Shown piece after piece: positions 12,501 to 25,200 of a stretch of DNA of 64,000 nucleotides. The translations under genes were made by a program, and so were the position numbers. Below the pieces are notes generated by a model that worked only from the letters and a program-made list of their open reading frames with translations, searched no databases and was not told the DNA's origin. Within the stretch, counting starts at the first letter, position 1. Each line of letters begins with the position of its first letter. The DNA is from Littorina saxatilis (lineage: Eukaryota > Mollusca > Gastropoda > Littorinimorpha > Littorinidae), in the NCBI RefSeq assembly GCF_037325665.1, contig NC_090253.1, positions 4,184,650 through 4,248,649 on the forward strand, written 5' to 3'.

Positions 12501-15500
12501 TGATGGGGCTAGTGATCTGTCAGGCAAAAGGTCTACTGTACACTCACTTGATAGGGCTAGTGATCTGCCAGGCAAAAGGTGCACTGTACACTCACTTGAT
12601 AGGGCTAGTGATCTGCCAGGCAAGAGGTCCACTATACACTCACTTGATAGGGCTAGTGATCTGCCAGGCAAAAGGTCCACTATACACTCACTTGATAGGG
12701 CTAGTGATCTGCCAGGCAAGATGTCCACCGTACACTCACTTGATAGGGCTAGTGATCTGTCAGGCAAAAGGTCTACTGTACACTCACTTGATAGGGCTAG
12801 TGATCTGCCAGGCAAAAGGTCTACTGTACACTCACTTGATAGGGCTAGTGATCTGCCAGGCAAGAGGTCCACTGTACACTCACTTGATAGGGCTAGTGAT
12901 CTGCCAGGCAAAAGGTCCACTGTACACTCACTTGATAGGGCTAGTGATCTGCCAGGCAAAAGGTCCACTATACACTCACTTGATAGGGCTAGTGATCTGC
13001 CAGGCAAGAGGTCCACTCTACACTCACTTGATAGGGCTAGTGATCTGACAGGCAAAAGGTCTACTGTACACTCACTTGATAGGGCTAGTGATCTGCCAGG
13101 CAAAAGGTCTACTGTACACTCACTTGATGGGGCTAGTGATCTGCCAGGCAAGAGGTCCACTATACACTCACTTGATAGGGCTAGTGATCTGCCAGGCAAA
13201 AGGTCCTCTGTACACTCACTTGATTGGGCTAGTGATCTGCCTGGCAAAAGGTCCACTGTACACTCACTTGATAGGGCTAGTGATCTGCCTGGCAAAAGGT
13301 CCACTGTACACTCACTTGATAGGGCTAGTGATCTGCCTGGCAAAAGGTCTACTGTACACTCACTTGATAGGGCTAGTGATCTGCCAGGCAAAAGGTCCTC
13401 TGTACACTCACTTGATGGGGCTAGTGATCTGCCAGGCAAAAGGTCCACTGTACACTCACTTGATAGGGCTAGTGATCTGCCAGGCAAAAGGTCCACTGTA
13501 CACTCACTTGATGGGGCTAGTGATCTGCCAGGCAAGAGGTCCACTGTACACTCACTTGATAGGGCTAGTGATCTGCCAGGCAAAAGGTCCACTGTACACT
13601 CACTTGATAGGGCTAGTGATCTGCCAGGCAAAAGGTCCACTATACACTCACTTGATAGGGCTAGTGATCTGCCAGGCAAGAGGTCCACTGTACACTCACT
13701 TGATGGGGCTAGTGATCTGACAGGCAAGATGTCCACCGTACACTCACTTGATAGGGCTAGTGATCTGCCAGGCAAAAGGTCCAAAGCCATGCGAGTCGTC
13801 ACCGATGCGAAAGCCGTCAATGCGGATCTTGGTGGGCTTCAACAGCTCCATGCGGGCACGCACGTGTCGGTGCACCAGGGTGCGATCATCGTCGTACAGC
13901 ATGGAGGGTCGCCGTCGCATGCTGCCGTCTTCAGGGTGCTTGGAGCTTGGGCGTGCTGGCCGAGCTGTGATGAAGAAAATATTGTGCAGTGATATTGATG
14001 TCTTTTACAAAGACACACCCTTTTTATAGACCCTTCCCCATTGAAGATCGCCCTCTGCCCTTTTAGGACATTGCTTTCTTCATATTTTTGATTCATAAAC
14101 TCTGTAAATCTACCTTCAATTTAAGACTTCCTCCTTTTTAAGACCTAATTTTTTGAGAATGTTTTTAAGGTATTTTTTGGGGGGTTTCACTGTATTTGCA
14201 TAGAGGATGGAAATGGCGCTGGGGCACTAAATTTCCCACACAGCTAAAAAAAACCACCCCAGTGCCAAATATTCTGTAACACAGCACAAATTGTTGTTGT
14301 TGTTGTTGGAAGAGTAAAAAAAAAGTTCAAGGGTCGCTCGGGGACTCAGAGACATTGATGATTGACTTTTTTTTCTATTGGCCTTAGGTACAGGCACATG
14401 GACAGTTCACAAACTTTAAAAAAAAAGTTATTTTTACGCTTTTGCAGAAATTCGCAGTCTGTCTGTGGACAATTCTGTCTCTCGCACCTTAAGTCCCTTT
14501 TCTTCCCAAGACACAGAAACAATGACAGTAATACCTGAGGCCTTGCGGATGTTCTGAATGTCAGCGTAGTCCGTCTGTGGGCTGAAGATGTTGACGTAGG
14601 CCTCTGCTTGCGTCTGGTTCATAAACACACCTTCGTGTAACGACCCCATGGGATACTCTGCAAAACTCAGCAACCTGTAAAAGAATGCACAGATATTTAA
14701 TAACACAAAAACAATATACAAAATGAAATCTAAAAATATCCCTTTCACAACCTCCAAACAATTACTTTTCTGTGCAGGATGTTTCAAACCCATTTTGTAA
14801 ATTTGACATGCATAATTTAAATATCCTTACTGTTTGTTGTGGTGAGCTGGAATTTTTAGGTGAATTCATTTTGTAAAAGCCACCATGTGGAGGGGTGGTC
14901 TTATCACATGTAAAAGCCACCATGTGGAGGGGTGGTCTTATCACATGTAAAAGCCACCATGTGGAGGGGTGGTCTTATCACATGTACAAGCCTAGGTCGC
15001 CAGATCTGAGACAAAGCCACCATGTGGAGGGGTGGTCTTATCACACGTACAAGCCTAGGTCGCCAGATCTGAGACAAAGCCACCATGTGGAGGGGTGGTC
15101 TTATCACACGTACAAGCCTAGGTCGCCAGATCTGAGACAAAGCCACCATGTGGAGGGGTGGTCTTATCACACGTACAAGCCTAGGTCGCCAGATCTGAGA
15201 CAAAGCCACCATGTGGAGGGGTGGTCTTATCACACGTACAAGCCTAGGTCGCCAGATCTGAGACAAAGCCACCATGTGGAGGGGTGGTCTTATCACACGT
15301 ACAAGCCTAGGTCGCCAGATCTGAGACAAAGCCACCATGTGGAGGGGTGGTCTTATCACACGTACAAGCCTAGGTCGCCAGATCTGAGACAAAGCCACCA
15401 TGTGTGGAGGGGTGGTCTTATCACACGTACAAGCCTAGGTCGCCAGATCTGAGACAAAGCCACCATGTGGAGGGGTGGTCTTATCACACGTACAAGCCTA

Positions 15501-18500
15501 GGTCGCCAGATCTGAGACAATGAGCCAAACAAAGCAGGCGCGCGAACTAGGGGGGTCCGGGGGAGCATGCCCCCGGAAAATTTTTGAAAAACGGTTAAAA
15601 TCTGTGCAATCTGGGCCTTGTTTTGAGGGTTAAGAGCAGCATTGTTTTGGTGCTAAAACTAGTAAAAGTCAAAGCAAGGTACATGCTTTTTCCAGGGGAG
15701 GGGTTCCGGAACCCCTGGAACCCCCCCCCCCCCCCCCCCCCCCCCCTGGGTCCGGCCCTGCATTCCAATGCTCCTGATTGTCTCAGATGCCAGGAGACTG
15801 GTTCCGCACAATGCCCACTTGCTGTTGTTGCCTTTGCTATATATTTAGAGAGCTTACCCAAGTAACACGCATATTGAATTCCCACTGGTTTCCCAGAGGT
15901 GAATAAGTGGGAAGAGGATGGGAGAGTGCGCCCACTCCCATCCCACAGAACTCCCACAGTCAACGCTATGGGAAGAAAGTGGTATAGACCTGGGCCGTCC
16001 CTTAGTCTCTGGGAAACAAGCTTGCACTTTGACAGAAATGGGATAAAAGTGGGAATTCCCTCTTCGTCCCCACACAGCGTGCGAGGAAAATGTTCCGACG
16101 CTGCGAGCGCGAGTCAGCAAGTTGCCCCATCGAGATCGGTGATGTCACAGCACACGCTGTTTACACTAGACTCGTTTTAATCGTAGCAAACGTTGAAGAA
16201 TACTATCATTCAAAATACACCGAATATTTTATATGTGTGTAATTATTGCAGTTCTGTTGATAAAAACTGTTGTCTCTAGAACGGTTTATTTACTCACGTG
16301 ATGACTAAATATTTTCAAAGGATTTGTGTTTTTACTGCGGGACTATTATTCTGCCCTGTTCAGTTCCGCGTTGGGCCTGCCGATCGAGAGTGTTTGAAGT
16401 TTTCTACAATTGCCGGCGAATATACTGTGAAGGACTGGGTGGCCAAGTGGTAACGCACTTGCGCTCGGAAGCGAGAGGTTGCGAGTTCGACCCTGGGTCA
16501 GGGCGTTAGCAATTTTCTTCCCCCTTTCCTAACCTTGGTGGTGGGTTCAAGTGCTAGTCTTTCGGATGAGACGAAAAACCGAGGTCCCTTCGTTGTACAC
16601 TACATTGGGGTGTGCACGTTAAAGATCCCACGATTGACAAAAGGGTCTTTCCTGGCAAAATTGTATAGGCATAGATAAAAATGTCCACCAAAATATCCGT
16701 GTGACTTGGAATAATAGGCCGTGAAAAGTAGGATATGCGCCGAAATGGCTGCGATCTGCTGGCCGATGTGAATGCGTGATGTATTGTGTAAAAAAAAAAA
16801 AAATTCCATCTCTCACGGCATAAATAAATCCCTGCGCCTTGAATAAAAAAAAGTAAAAAATTTTTTTTCAAAAAATCCCTGCGCTTAGAATTGTACCCAC
16901 GGAATACGCGCGATATAAGCCTCATATTGATTGATTGATTGATTGAATACGTTCCGTGCGCGCGAGTATTGCATGTGCATGGATCAAAGATTACATCTGA
17001 AGAACACCGAGTGATATAATGGCGGCTTCGTATTCAACAAAGCGAAGACGATTAGTGGGATTACTGTCAAACTCAAAGGTTGATGAACACGGCTTTCCCA
17101 CGTGGCCGCGCGCGTGCTCGTAATCCAGCGTCAAGTTGATTTGAGTGATTAAAAACTAGTGTGTGTGTGCTTGAATATGTATCTGTGTGTATGAGTTGTT
17201 CTTGTTGTGTTTTCTATATACATTGAGGATTTTTAAATTCGCTCATCCCTTTGCTTCATGATTTGGCACTGAGTCCCAAAGTTTGTTCCAGCATTATGTT
17301 ATGCAATCATTTTAACACTCATTTCTCACTGTAGTCCCACACGGTAACAGTGACTCAACCGCAGGACTCTGAGACGTTCGCAAGAACCCAGTCCTCTACG
17401 GAAGAAGAAGAAGAAGAAAAAACAGTCCCACACGTTTCCGATTTGAACCCCACTTGTTTCCTACCTGAATCCCACTTGTTTTCCACCCGTAAACATACCT
17501 GTCAAGTACTTTTGGCCTCTGACCATAGTAAATGGCATAAGAAACCATAGTTGGGGATCAAAAACCATAGTTAATGCGTGGATCAGGACAAAAGCACAAA
17601 TTCAACTTCTCACGCATACACACTAAACCAATCAGATTGGTTTTCGCAAACTGAAAGTAAAACACATAAATTCCTTTCTACACAAACTGCTCTTTATTTA
17701 CCACTACATGTAATACATTTACACTGCACTCTTGTTCGTTCATTTTTTTTGTCACTTGTCACTTGTGTTCTTTGTTGTATTCATCTATGCAAATCTTTGC
17801 TTTGTCAATCATGCTGCCAGTCACCTTAAAATCATGGCAGCATGCATCAGAGTTAATTTTGACCTGTAAGAAGGCAGTCAGTGTGTCAGCTCCCAGACTG
17901 TGATCCAGCACTTGAAGGTGTTGCAGGGTTTCACTGCCAAATGGAAATTTATTCAACATTTTCCTCACACAGGCCACGTAGAACTGGCGCACATCATGCC
18001 AGAACTTCTGTTGTGTGGCTGGTGCAAGCTCCTCCTCAGAAATGCCAGCCAAAAAAAAAAAAAAAAAAAAAATTGTTTTTTTTAAATGCTGAAAATGCGT
18101 ATGGTTTGAGGTATACGACGTAGGACCCAAAAAAACACCGAAAAACTGTAAGAATTACGCAGAATGCGTAGGACTTGACAGGTATGCGTGAATCCCACTC
18201 GTTTCCCACCTGAATCCCACTTGTTTTCCACCCGTGAATCCCACTCGTTTCCCACCTGAATCCCACTTGTTTTCCACCCGTGAATCCCACTCGTTTCCCA
18301 CCCTGATCCCACTCGTGTCCCATCCTGATCCCACTCGTGTCCCACCCATCTCCCACTCGTGTCCCATTTACTTCCCACTGGGCTCCCACTGGAAGTCGTA
18401 ATCAAATCCCACATGGCTCCCATGTGGGACTTCCCACGTCACCACGCATGTACCCAAGTAACCTTCCCACATGGTGACGTAGGAAGTCCCACATGGGCGC

Positions 18501-19037
18501 CATGTGGGATTTGATTACGACTTCTGTCCCTTTGTTTCCTCAAATCCAGTTAGATCAGAGTTACTCACCCTTCCTCTTTCAGGTTGTCCTCCACCACTGT
18601 GATGAAGTTGAGACTGTACTGCTTCTGTCCCCTGATGTAACTCTTCTGGGTTGGTTCTGACTTGAAGACACACTGAGACACAACAAAGAGGAACAATCTA
18701 TATGAGTGTGAGTGTGAGTGTGAGTGTGAGTGTGAGTGTGTGTGTGTGAGTGTATGCATGTTTTTTTGTGTAAGTGTGTGTGAGTGTGTGAGTGAGTGTG
18801 TGAGTGAGTGAGTGAGTGAGTGAGTGTGTGTGTGTGTGTAAGTGTGTGTGTACGTGAGTGCATGTTTTTTCACAAAGAGACCAATAAGAGTGAGAAATAT
18901 GGATCAATAAAGAAAGAGAGATAGAGAGAAAGAGAGAGAGAAAAAGAGAAAGAGAAAAGAGAGAGAAAGAGAGAGAGAGAAAGAGAGAGAGAGAGAAAGA
19001 GAGAGAGACAGAAAGAGAGAGAGAGAGAAAGAGATAC

Positions 19038-19072
<35 letters not shown>

Positions 19073-19073
19073 C

Positions 19074-19123
<50 letters not shown>

Positions 19124-19159
19124 AGAGAGAGAGAGAGAGAGAAAGAGAGAGTGAGAGTA

Positions 19160-19255
<96 letters not shown>

Positions 19256-22200
19256 GAGAGAGTCTTCTTCTTCTTCTTCGTTCATGGGCTTAGACTCCCA
19301 CGTACACTCGTGTTTTTGCACGAGTGGAATTTTACGTGTATGACCGTTTTTACCCCGCCATTTAGGCAGCCATACGCCGCTTTCGGAGGAAGATGAGAGA
19401 GAGTGAGAGTGTACGTGAGTGTGAGAGTGAGAGAGAGAGAGAGAGAGAACATGTGTGCGTGCATGTGTATGTGATACAAGAGTGCATGTGCACTGCTCCC
19501 TTCTAGGCACACCTGCATGTGCAAATACACTTGTGTGAGCAAGCTACTGTGTAGTATAATACATTGTCTTGGAATAAAACATCACAGGCATGTGAGAGAA
19601 GGCATACAGACCTCAGCCAGGATGTACTTGCTGGCAGCCACAGCGTTGCTCATCAACTGCAGTAATTTTGCCTGTAAAATCACAAACAAAATGAATTTAG
19701 AAAAGTTCATAAAACAGCAGATAAATTAAAGCAAAAAACAAAAAAACAATGCCTCAGTTTAATAGTTTCACCTGCAGGGAAAAAAGTATAAAACACTCAC
19801 ACAAAACAACAACAAAAGACAACAACAACCAATAACACTGATATTAATCATACACATCAGAATGCCAAAATGAAATGATCAATCAGCATATCAAAAACAT
19901 TAAAACCAGAACATCCTCATCCTCAAAAACAACAAGAACAACAACAACAACACCGGAACAACAACAACAACACACCTTGTCTTCTAGGATTTGTGGAGGT
20001 TCCCAAAATTCTTGGTCCCACTGGTCCTCCCCGACATCCACAGGTATGTTCACACCTGGTCATATAGCAAACAAACAAAATTACTGAACAAATTAACAAG
20101 TGATACAAATTAATGTCCTTCTTGGGCAAATGTAACGTACAGAAAGAAACCTGTCTTTTTTTTGTGCAATGCATTACTTCTATGCATTGCACCTTCATCT
20201 TTAATTATTCTGGTTGTACTTTTTAAATTTTACTTCTTTAATTCTTTGCATAACTGACCGAGTTCCAAAATGTGCCCATGTTAATCACTTACAATTTCAA
20301 AATATAATTAACCAAAATTTTCAAAACATTTCCAAGAGGTAGATAATCAAGCCAACTAAAATAATTGGTAAAAGAGTTGGAAGTGGCAACTATATATTTC
20401 TTTCTGTGTTTTAAACAGAACTAGTTCCTAAAACCTTTAAAAGTAATCATCAGAGACATTCAGTTCATAAAAACAGTAATAATGATCCAAATGTTAAATA
20501 TCAAATGCACAAAATTACCAAGAAGAATGTGGTCGTTACTTCAGACATTAAGTAATTGGTGAGAACACTAGCAATCATATGCATGATCCGCAAGCTCATT
20601 ACCAAGCTCATTACCGATGTCAAATTACCCAGAAAAATCTGGTCGTTGATTGAGACATTGACAGTTTATGAGAACAAGATCGGCAAGTTCATGAAAGGTG
20701 TGAAATTACCCAGAAGAATGTGGTCGTTGCTGGCAATCAGGTTGTCAATATCCAGCATCACACTGTTGATGAAGATGGCCACTCCCTGCAAATAATTTTA
20801 AAAAGTCTGGTTGAAAATCAGTTACAAAATCAATTCGCCGCTCTAATCAAACAATGATTATCAATACATCACCTTGTACTTAAAACTAAAAACAATAGCT
20901 TCTGCTGATTAATGATGATGTCAGCAAAAGTGTGATTTACAGCGTTAACTAACCATAACTGTAGTAAAACAAACCTATAATGTAGTACGTCTGAATGTTA
21001 CAGCTTCATTTTGGGGCGGGGACGTAACTGTAGTAAAAAAACTACGTTAGTACGTCTGAATGCTACAGCTTCATTTTGGGGCGGGGGGCGTAACTGTAGT
21101 AACAAAAACTACGTTAGTACGTCTGAATGCTACAGCTTCATTTTGGGGCGGGGACATAACTAAGTCAGAGTGAGCTGACTTGACAACCAGTTTGTCCCTA
21201 TTGGCTAGACGGGCGCTGTGGCGAGGTGGTAAGACGTCTGCCTCTTAATCGGAAGGTCGTGAGTTCGAATCCCAGCCACGGCTGCCTGGTGGGTTAAGTG
21301 TGGAGATTTTTCCGATCTCCCAGGTCAACTTATGTGCAGACCTGCTAGTGGCTTATCCCCCTTTGTGTGTACACGCAAGCACAAGACCAAGTGCGCACGG
21401 AAAAGATCCTGTAATCCATGTCAGAGTTCGGTTGGTTATAGAAACACGAAAATACCCAGCATGCTTCCTCCGAAAGCGGTGTATGGCCGTCTAAATGGCG
21501 GAGTAAAAACGGTCATACACGTAAAAATCCACTCGTGCAAAAACACGTGTACGTGGGAGTTTCAGCCCACGAACGCAGAAGAAGAAGAAGAAGAAGTCCC
21601 TATCGGCGAGGGTTTCAACACAGCGAGGAATTTATTTTCAAGAGCCAACTCCGTGCAGACTCTTCCAAATGTCTGAAAGCACACAAAGCACACAAAGCAC
21701 ACAAAGCACACAAAGCACACAAAGGATTCACAACAACTTCGTTTCACAAAGAACTCAGGTTATGAAGAGAAAATCTGAGAAAACAGCAGGGTCTTAAAAG
21801 GGAGGAAGTCTTACATTTGGTGGTCCTAAAAGGGAGGTTCCACTGTTATTCATTACTAATGGTGAGTCGTGAGTCGTATAAGCATTTTCCTGTTTTTCTG
21901 TATAACTCACCTTTGCACAGAGACCACGTATCTATAACAACCAGTTTGGGTCGGCACCAAATGGGAGGTTGTCATAGAAAGGTTTGACAGTACAGTGGAA
22001 CCTCCCTTTTAAGACCTCCCAAAATCTGAGTTAATCATGCAGGTCTTAAAAAGGAGGTAGTCTTACAATGGGGTTAAATTTACAGAGGTTATTAACTCAC
22101 TAGTAGCCATCGCCGCAGCGGCGTACACCTCTCCCTCTGACCCTCGAACACGGGGAGCAGGCCGGCTGCACCAGGAGTACGCCCTCCACCCAGCCCTTTC

Positions 22201-25200
22201 AAACTCATTTTTCCCCTGCACAATCTCCGAATGGAATAAGTTGCCAACACTGGTATCGTCGGCCCCCTCCCTGGAGTCGTTTCGCTCCCGTCTCGGCGGC
22301 AGTCTCCTGCAGTCGGGCATGAGAGCCCTTTGAACGCACTCTCCCCTGTACATAGTTTTAACCTCCCCACCTTTAAATCTCCCTGTTTGCCGGAGCTAGC
22401 CACTCTCGGTAACAGTGACTCAACCGCAGGACTCTGAGACGTTCGCAAGAACCCAGTCCTCTACGGAAGAAGAAGAACAAAAAGTCTGAGAAAATCATGC
22501 AGGTCTTAAAATGGGGGTCCCACTGTACAAAGTATTTTTAGACTGACCTGAGCCACCTCCTTGCCAGTGACCAGGTATTCAATGCGTAGCTGCACTATGT
22601 GACACTGCGGGTAGAATGTGCCGTGAAACACTGCCGCCCCCACCAGCGCCACCATCACTTGGTTCTGTTGAATGAATCACTCACCAAAAAACAAAACAAA
22701 CAAACAACACACACTTTTATTAAGTGCTCATTTACAGAGGTTATGAACAGAAAATCTGAGAGAAACTAAGGGTCTAAGCAACCTGCATGCAACTGAGGTC
22801 CCCCCCCCCCCCCCCCAAAAAAAAAATAAAAATAAACCCCCACTATTTGCATGGGTGTTACTGGGAAAAATAAAAAAACCTGAAAGGCAGGGGTCCAAAA
22901 TGCTCAAGTTTGAAAGAAAGTTTCTGGACACCGACGAAACCAAATCATAATAAGCAAGATGGCGGCAAATCCAAGGGAGCAAACCGAGAAAGCACGCGAA
23001 CCGGTGTCAAAAGTCGGATCGGAACCGCTGCTCGTTATTTCAACTTAGCGAAACGAAGTTTTTTTTTTTTTTTTTTTTTAAACCCGGAAAACCGGAATTT
23101 CCGGCTTCAAATTTTTTCAAAAACCGGAAATCCGGCAAAAGCCGGAAGAGTAACACCCATGTATTCGTTTACATACTTGCATAGTCCATTCCAGTCCCAC
23201 ACGAGAGAAACACACAAGATTTTGTTCTAAATGTGAACTTTTTCTCTCTCTTTGATTTCAGCTTATAAAGATTGTAACTCAGACAACAAAAAAAACACTT
23301 TTTTTTAAGTACACATTTATAGAGGTTATGAACAGAAAATCTGAGAATACAGGGTCCCAAAGAGGACGATTCCTAAATTGGAGACTCTTAAAAGGGGGGG
23401 AGGGGGAGGGGGGTTCACTGAACTTGTTTCTGAAATAGCCAGTACGGTCCCTGTAGGAAGCCAACTTACAGAGTATCCCTCAAAGCGAACATTTGTCTTC
23501 TATCCTTAGCGTGAAATAGCCAATACGGTCCCTGTAGGAAGCCAACTCACAGAGTATCCCTCCAGAGCGAACAAGTCTTGTTGTCGTGGCGTGAGGTCCT
23601 CCACCATCCAGCGGTACCTGAGCACAGAGTGGATGTTGATGGTTCTCAGCAGACTCTTGAGCCCCCACACGCCGGCCCTCTCCTTCAGGGTGTACAGGTT
23701 CAGCAGCTGCGTCTCCAACAGCGGCATGGCTGTTGATCAGAACACGTGCGTTACAGAGATGCAAACATATACACGCAATAAAGTGGAAAAAATGTTGATC
23801 TGTAAAACTGGATTCTATAATGATTAGGCGAAGAAAAAATTCCATGTTCCAGATTCCCCAACTTACCCTACTTTGTCCTCCCGACCCTACAACTTTTTGT
23901 TACTCCCACTACCCTACCCTACCCTACCCTACCCTACCCCCCCCCCCCCCTCCCCCAGAAAAACATAGACAAATCTCAATTCTGGAAACTTTACAAGAAA
24001 AGTTACTTTTCTCTGACATCTAAGGGACACAGCTCGCATGATTTCTGGCAAATAAAAAGCCAAATGCGCCTGTGTTAATAAAAAACAAATTTCAAAAAAA
24101 TAAAAAAAATAAAAAATAAAAAGTATCCCACCTACTAACCCTTATTTTTGAGTTGTTGCACTTAACAAAACGCACTAGAAACACTGCCGTCTGACAAATC
24201 GCACAAAACTCCACATTTACTTTAGTATCCCTAATTCCATTTACCGTATTTGACGGATTACAAGACGCACCGTTTTATAAGCCGCACCCCCAACTTTAAA
24301 AACAAGAAGAGCAAACGCTCGATCGAGTCACTTTCGCAGTTCTGAATATTATATGAGGCATCAGATGGACAGGAAGAAATTGCTATTCACAACACAATGA
24401 GTCACGTTCACATAAAATTTGAGCCCGGTCACTTTTATAGTTTCCGAGAAAAGCCCAACGTTAAGTTGTGTGTTGCCGAACAGAAAAGGCTAGTTATCTC
24501 CCTTGTTTTTCTGATAACGTTCGTAAAAGGCTACAGATGTAAATACTTTGATGTAAAGAATAATCCTACAAAGTTTCAATCACATCCGATGAACTTTGTC
24601 AAAGATATAAAATGTCTAATTTTTCCTTTGACGCTGACCTGTGACCTTGAAAAAGGTCAAAGGTCAACGAAACCATCGTTAAAGTGTAGAGGTCATTGGA
24701 GGTCACGACTAAACAAAATATGAGCCCGATCGCTTTGATAGTTTCCGAGAAAAGTCCAACGTTAAGGTGGTGTCTACGGACGGCCGGCCGGCCGGCCGGC
24801 CGGCCGGACAGACTAACACTGACCGATTACATAGAGTCACTTTTTCTCAAGTGACTCAAAAAAAATGGGGACGAGCCACGTATAGGCCGCGTCACTATAT
24901 TAGCCGCCTTCGAAAAAAATATAATCAGATCGTGTCAATCAATCAAAACAACCAGGCAAACGAAAGTACGGTATTTGGCAAAATCGGCTCCGAGAATAAA
25001 CAAGTGAAACAAAGAAGAAAAGTGAAAAAGTTTGAAGAAAAATATCTCACACACACAATTTGTAACCAACACACACATGTAGTCCCGCCCGGAATAAGCT
25101 TTTATTTGATGATTTACGACTTTTGCGCACATTTCGAGCAGATGAAAACACAACATGGCGGCTCTCGCTCCTCCAACTATCGCGAGACACAAAAAAACGA

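Noticed and set aside
9043-13783. CRISPR-like array
   Set aside because: Units are contiguous with no unique spacers, and the setting is an animal gene.
8931-13992. Two overlapping open frames of about 1630 and 1650 codons on opposite strands, resembling giant repeat proteins
   Set aside because: They exist only because the 48-bp unit is divisible by 3 and has no stop in those frames. The same DNA is explained as an amplified exon/intron boundary, and the true gene uses a third frame.
14895-15568. Repeat protein of about 180 residues on each strand
   Set aside because: 63-bp minisatellite, divisible by 3; no start context or splice support.
18698-19510. Ser/Leu-rich 270-codon frame
   Set aside because: GA/GT microsatellite translation.
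21210-21285. tRNA-Lys-like gene
   Set aside because: Continues into SINE-C body and (GAA)n tail; a headless fragment of the same body is at 19262.
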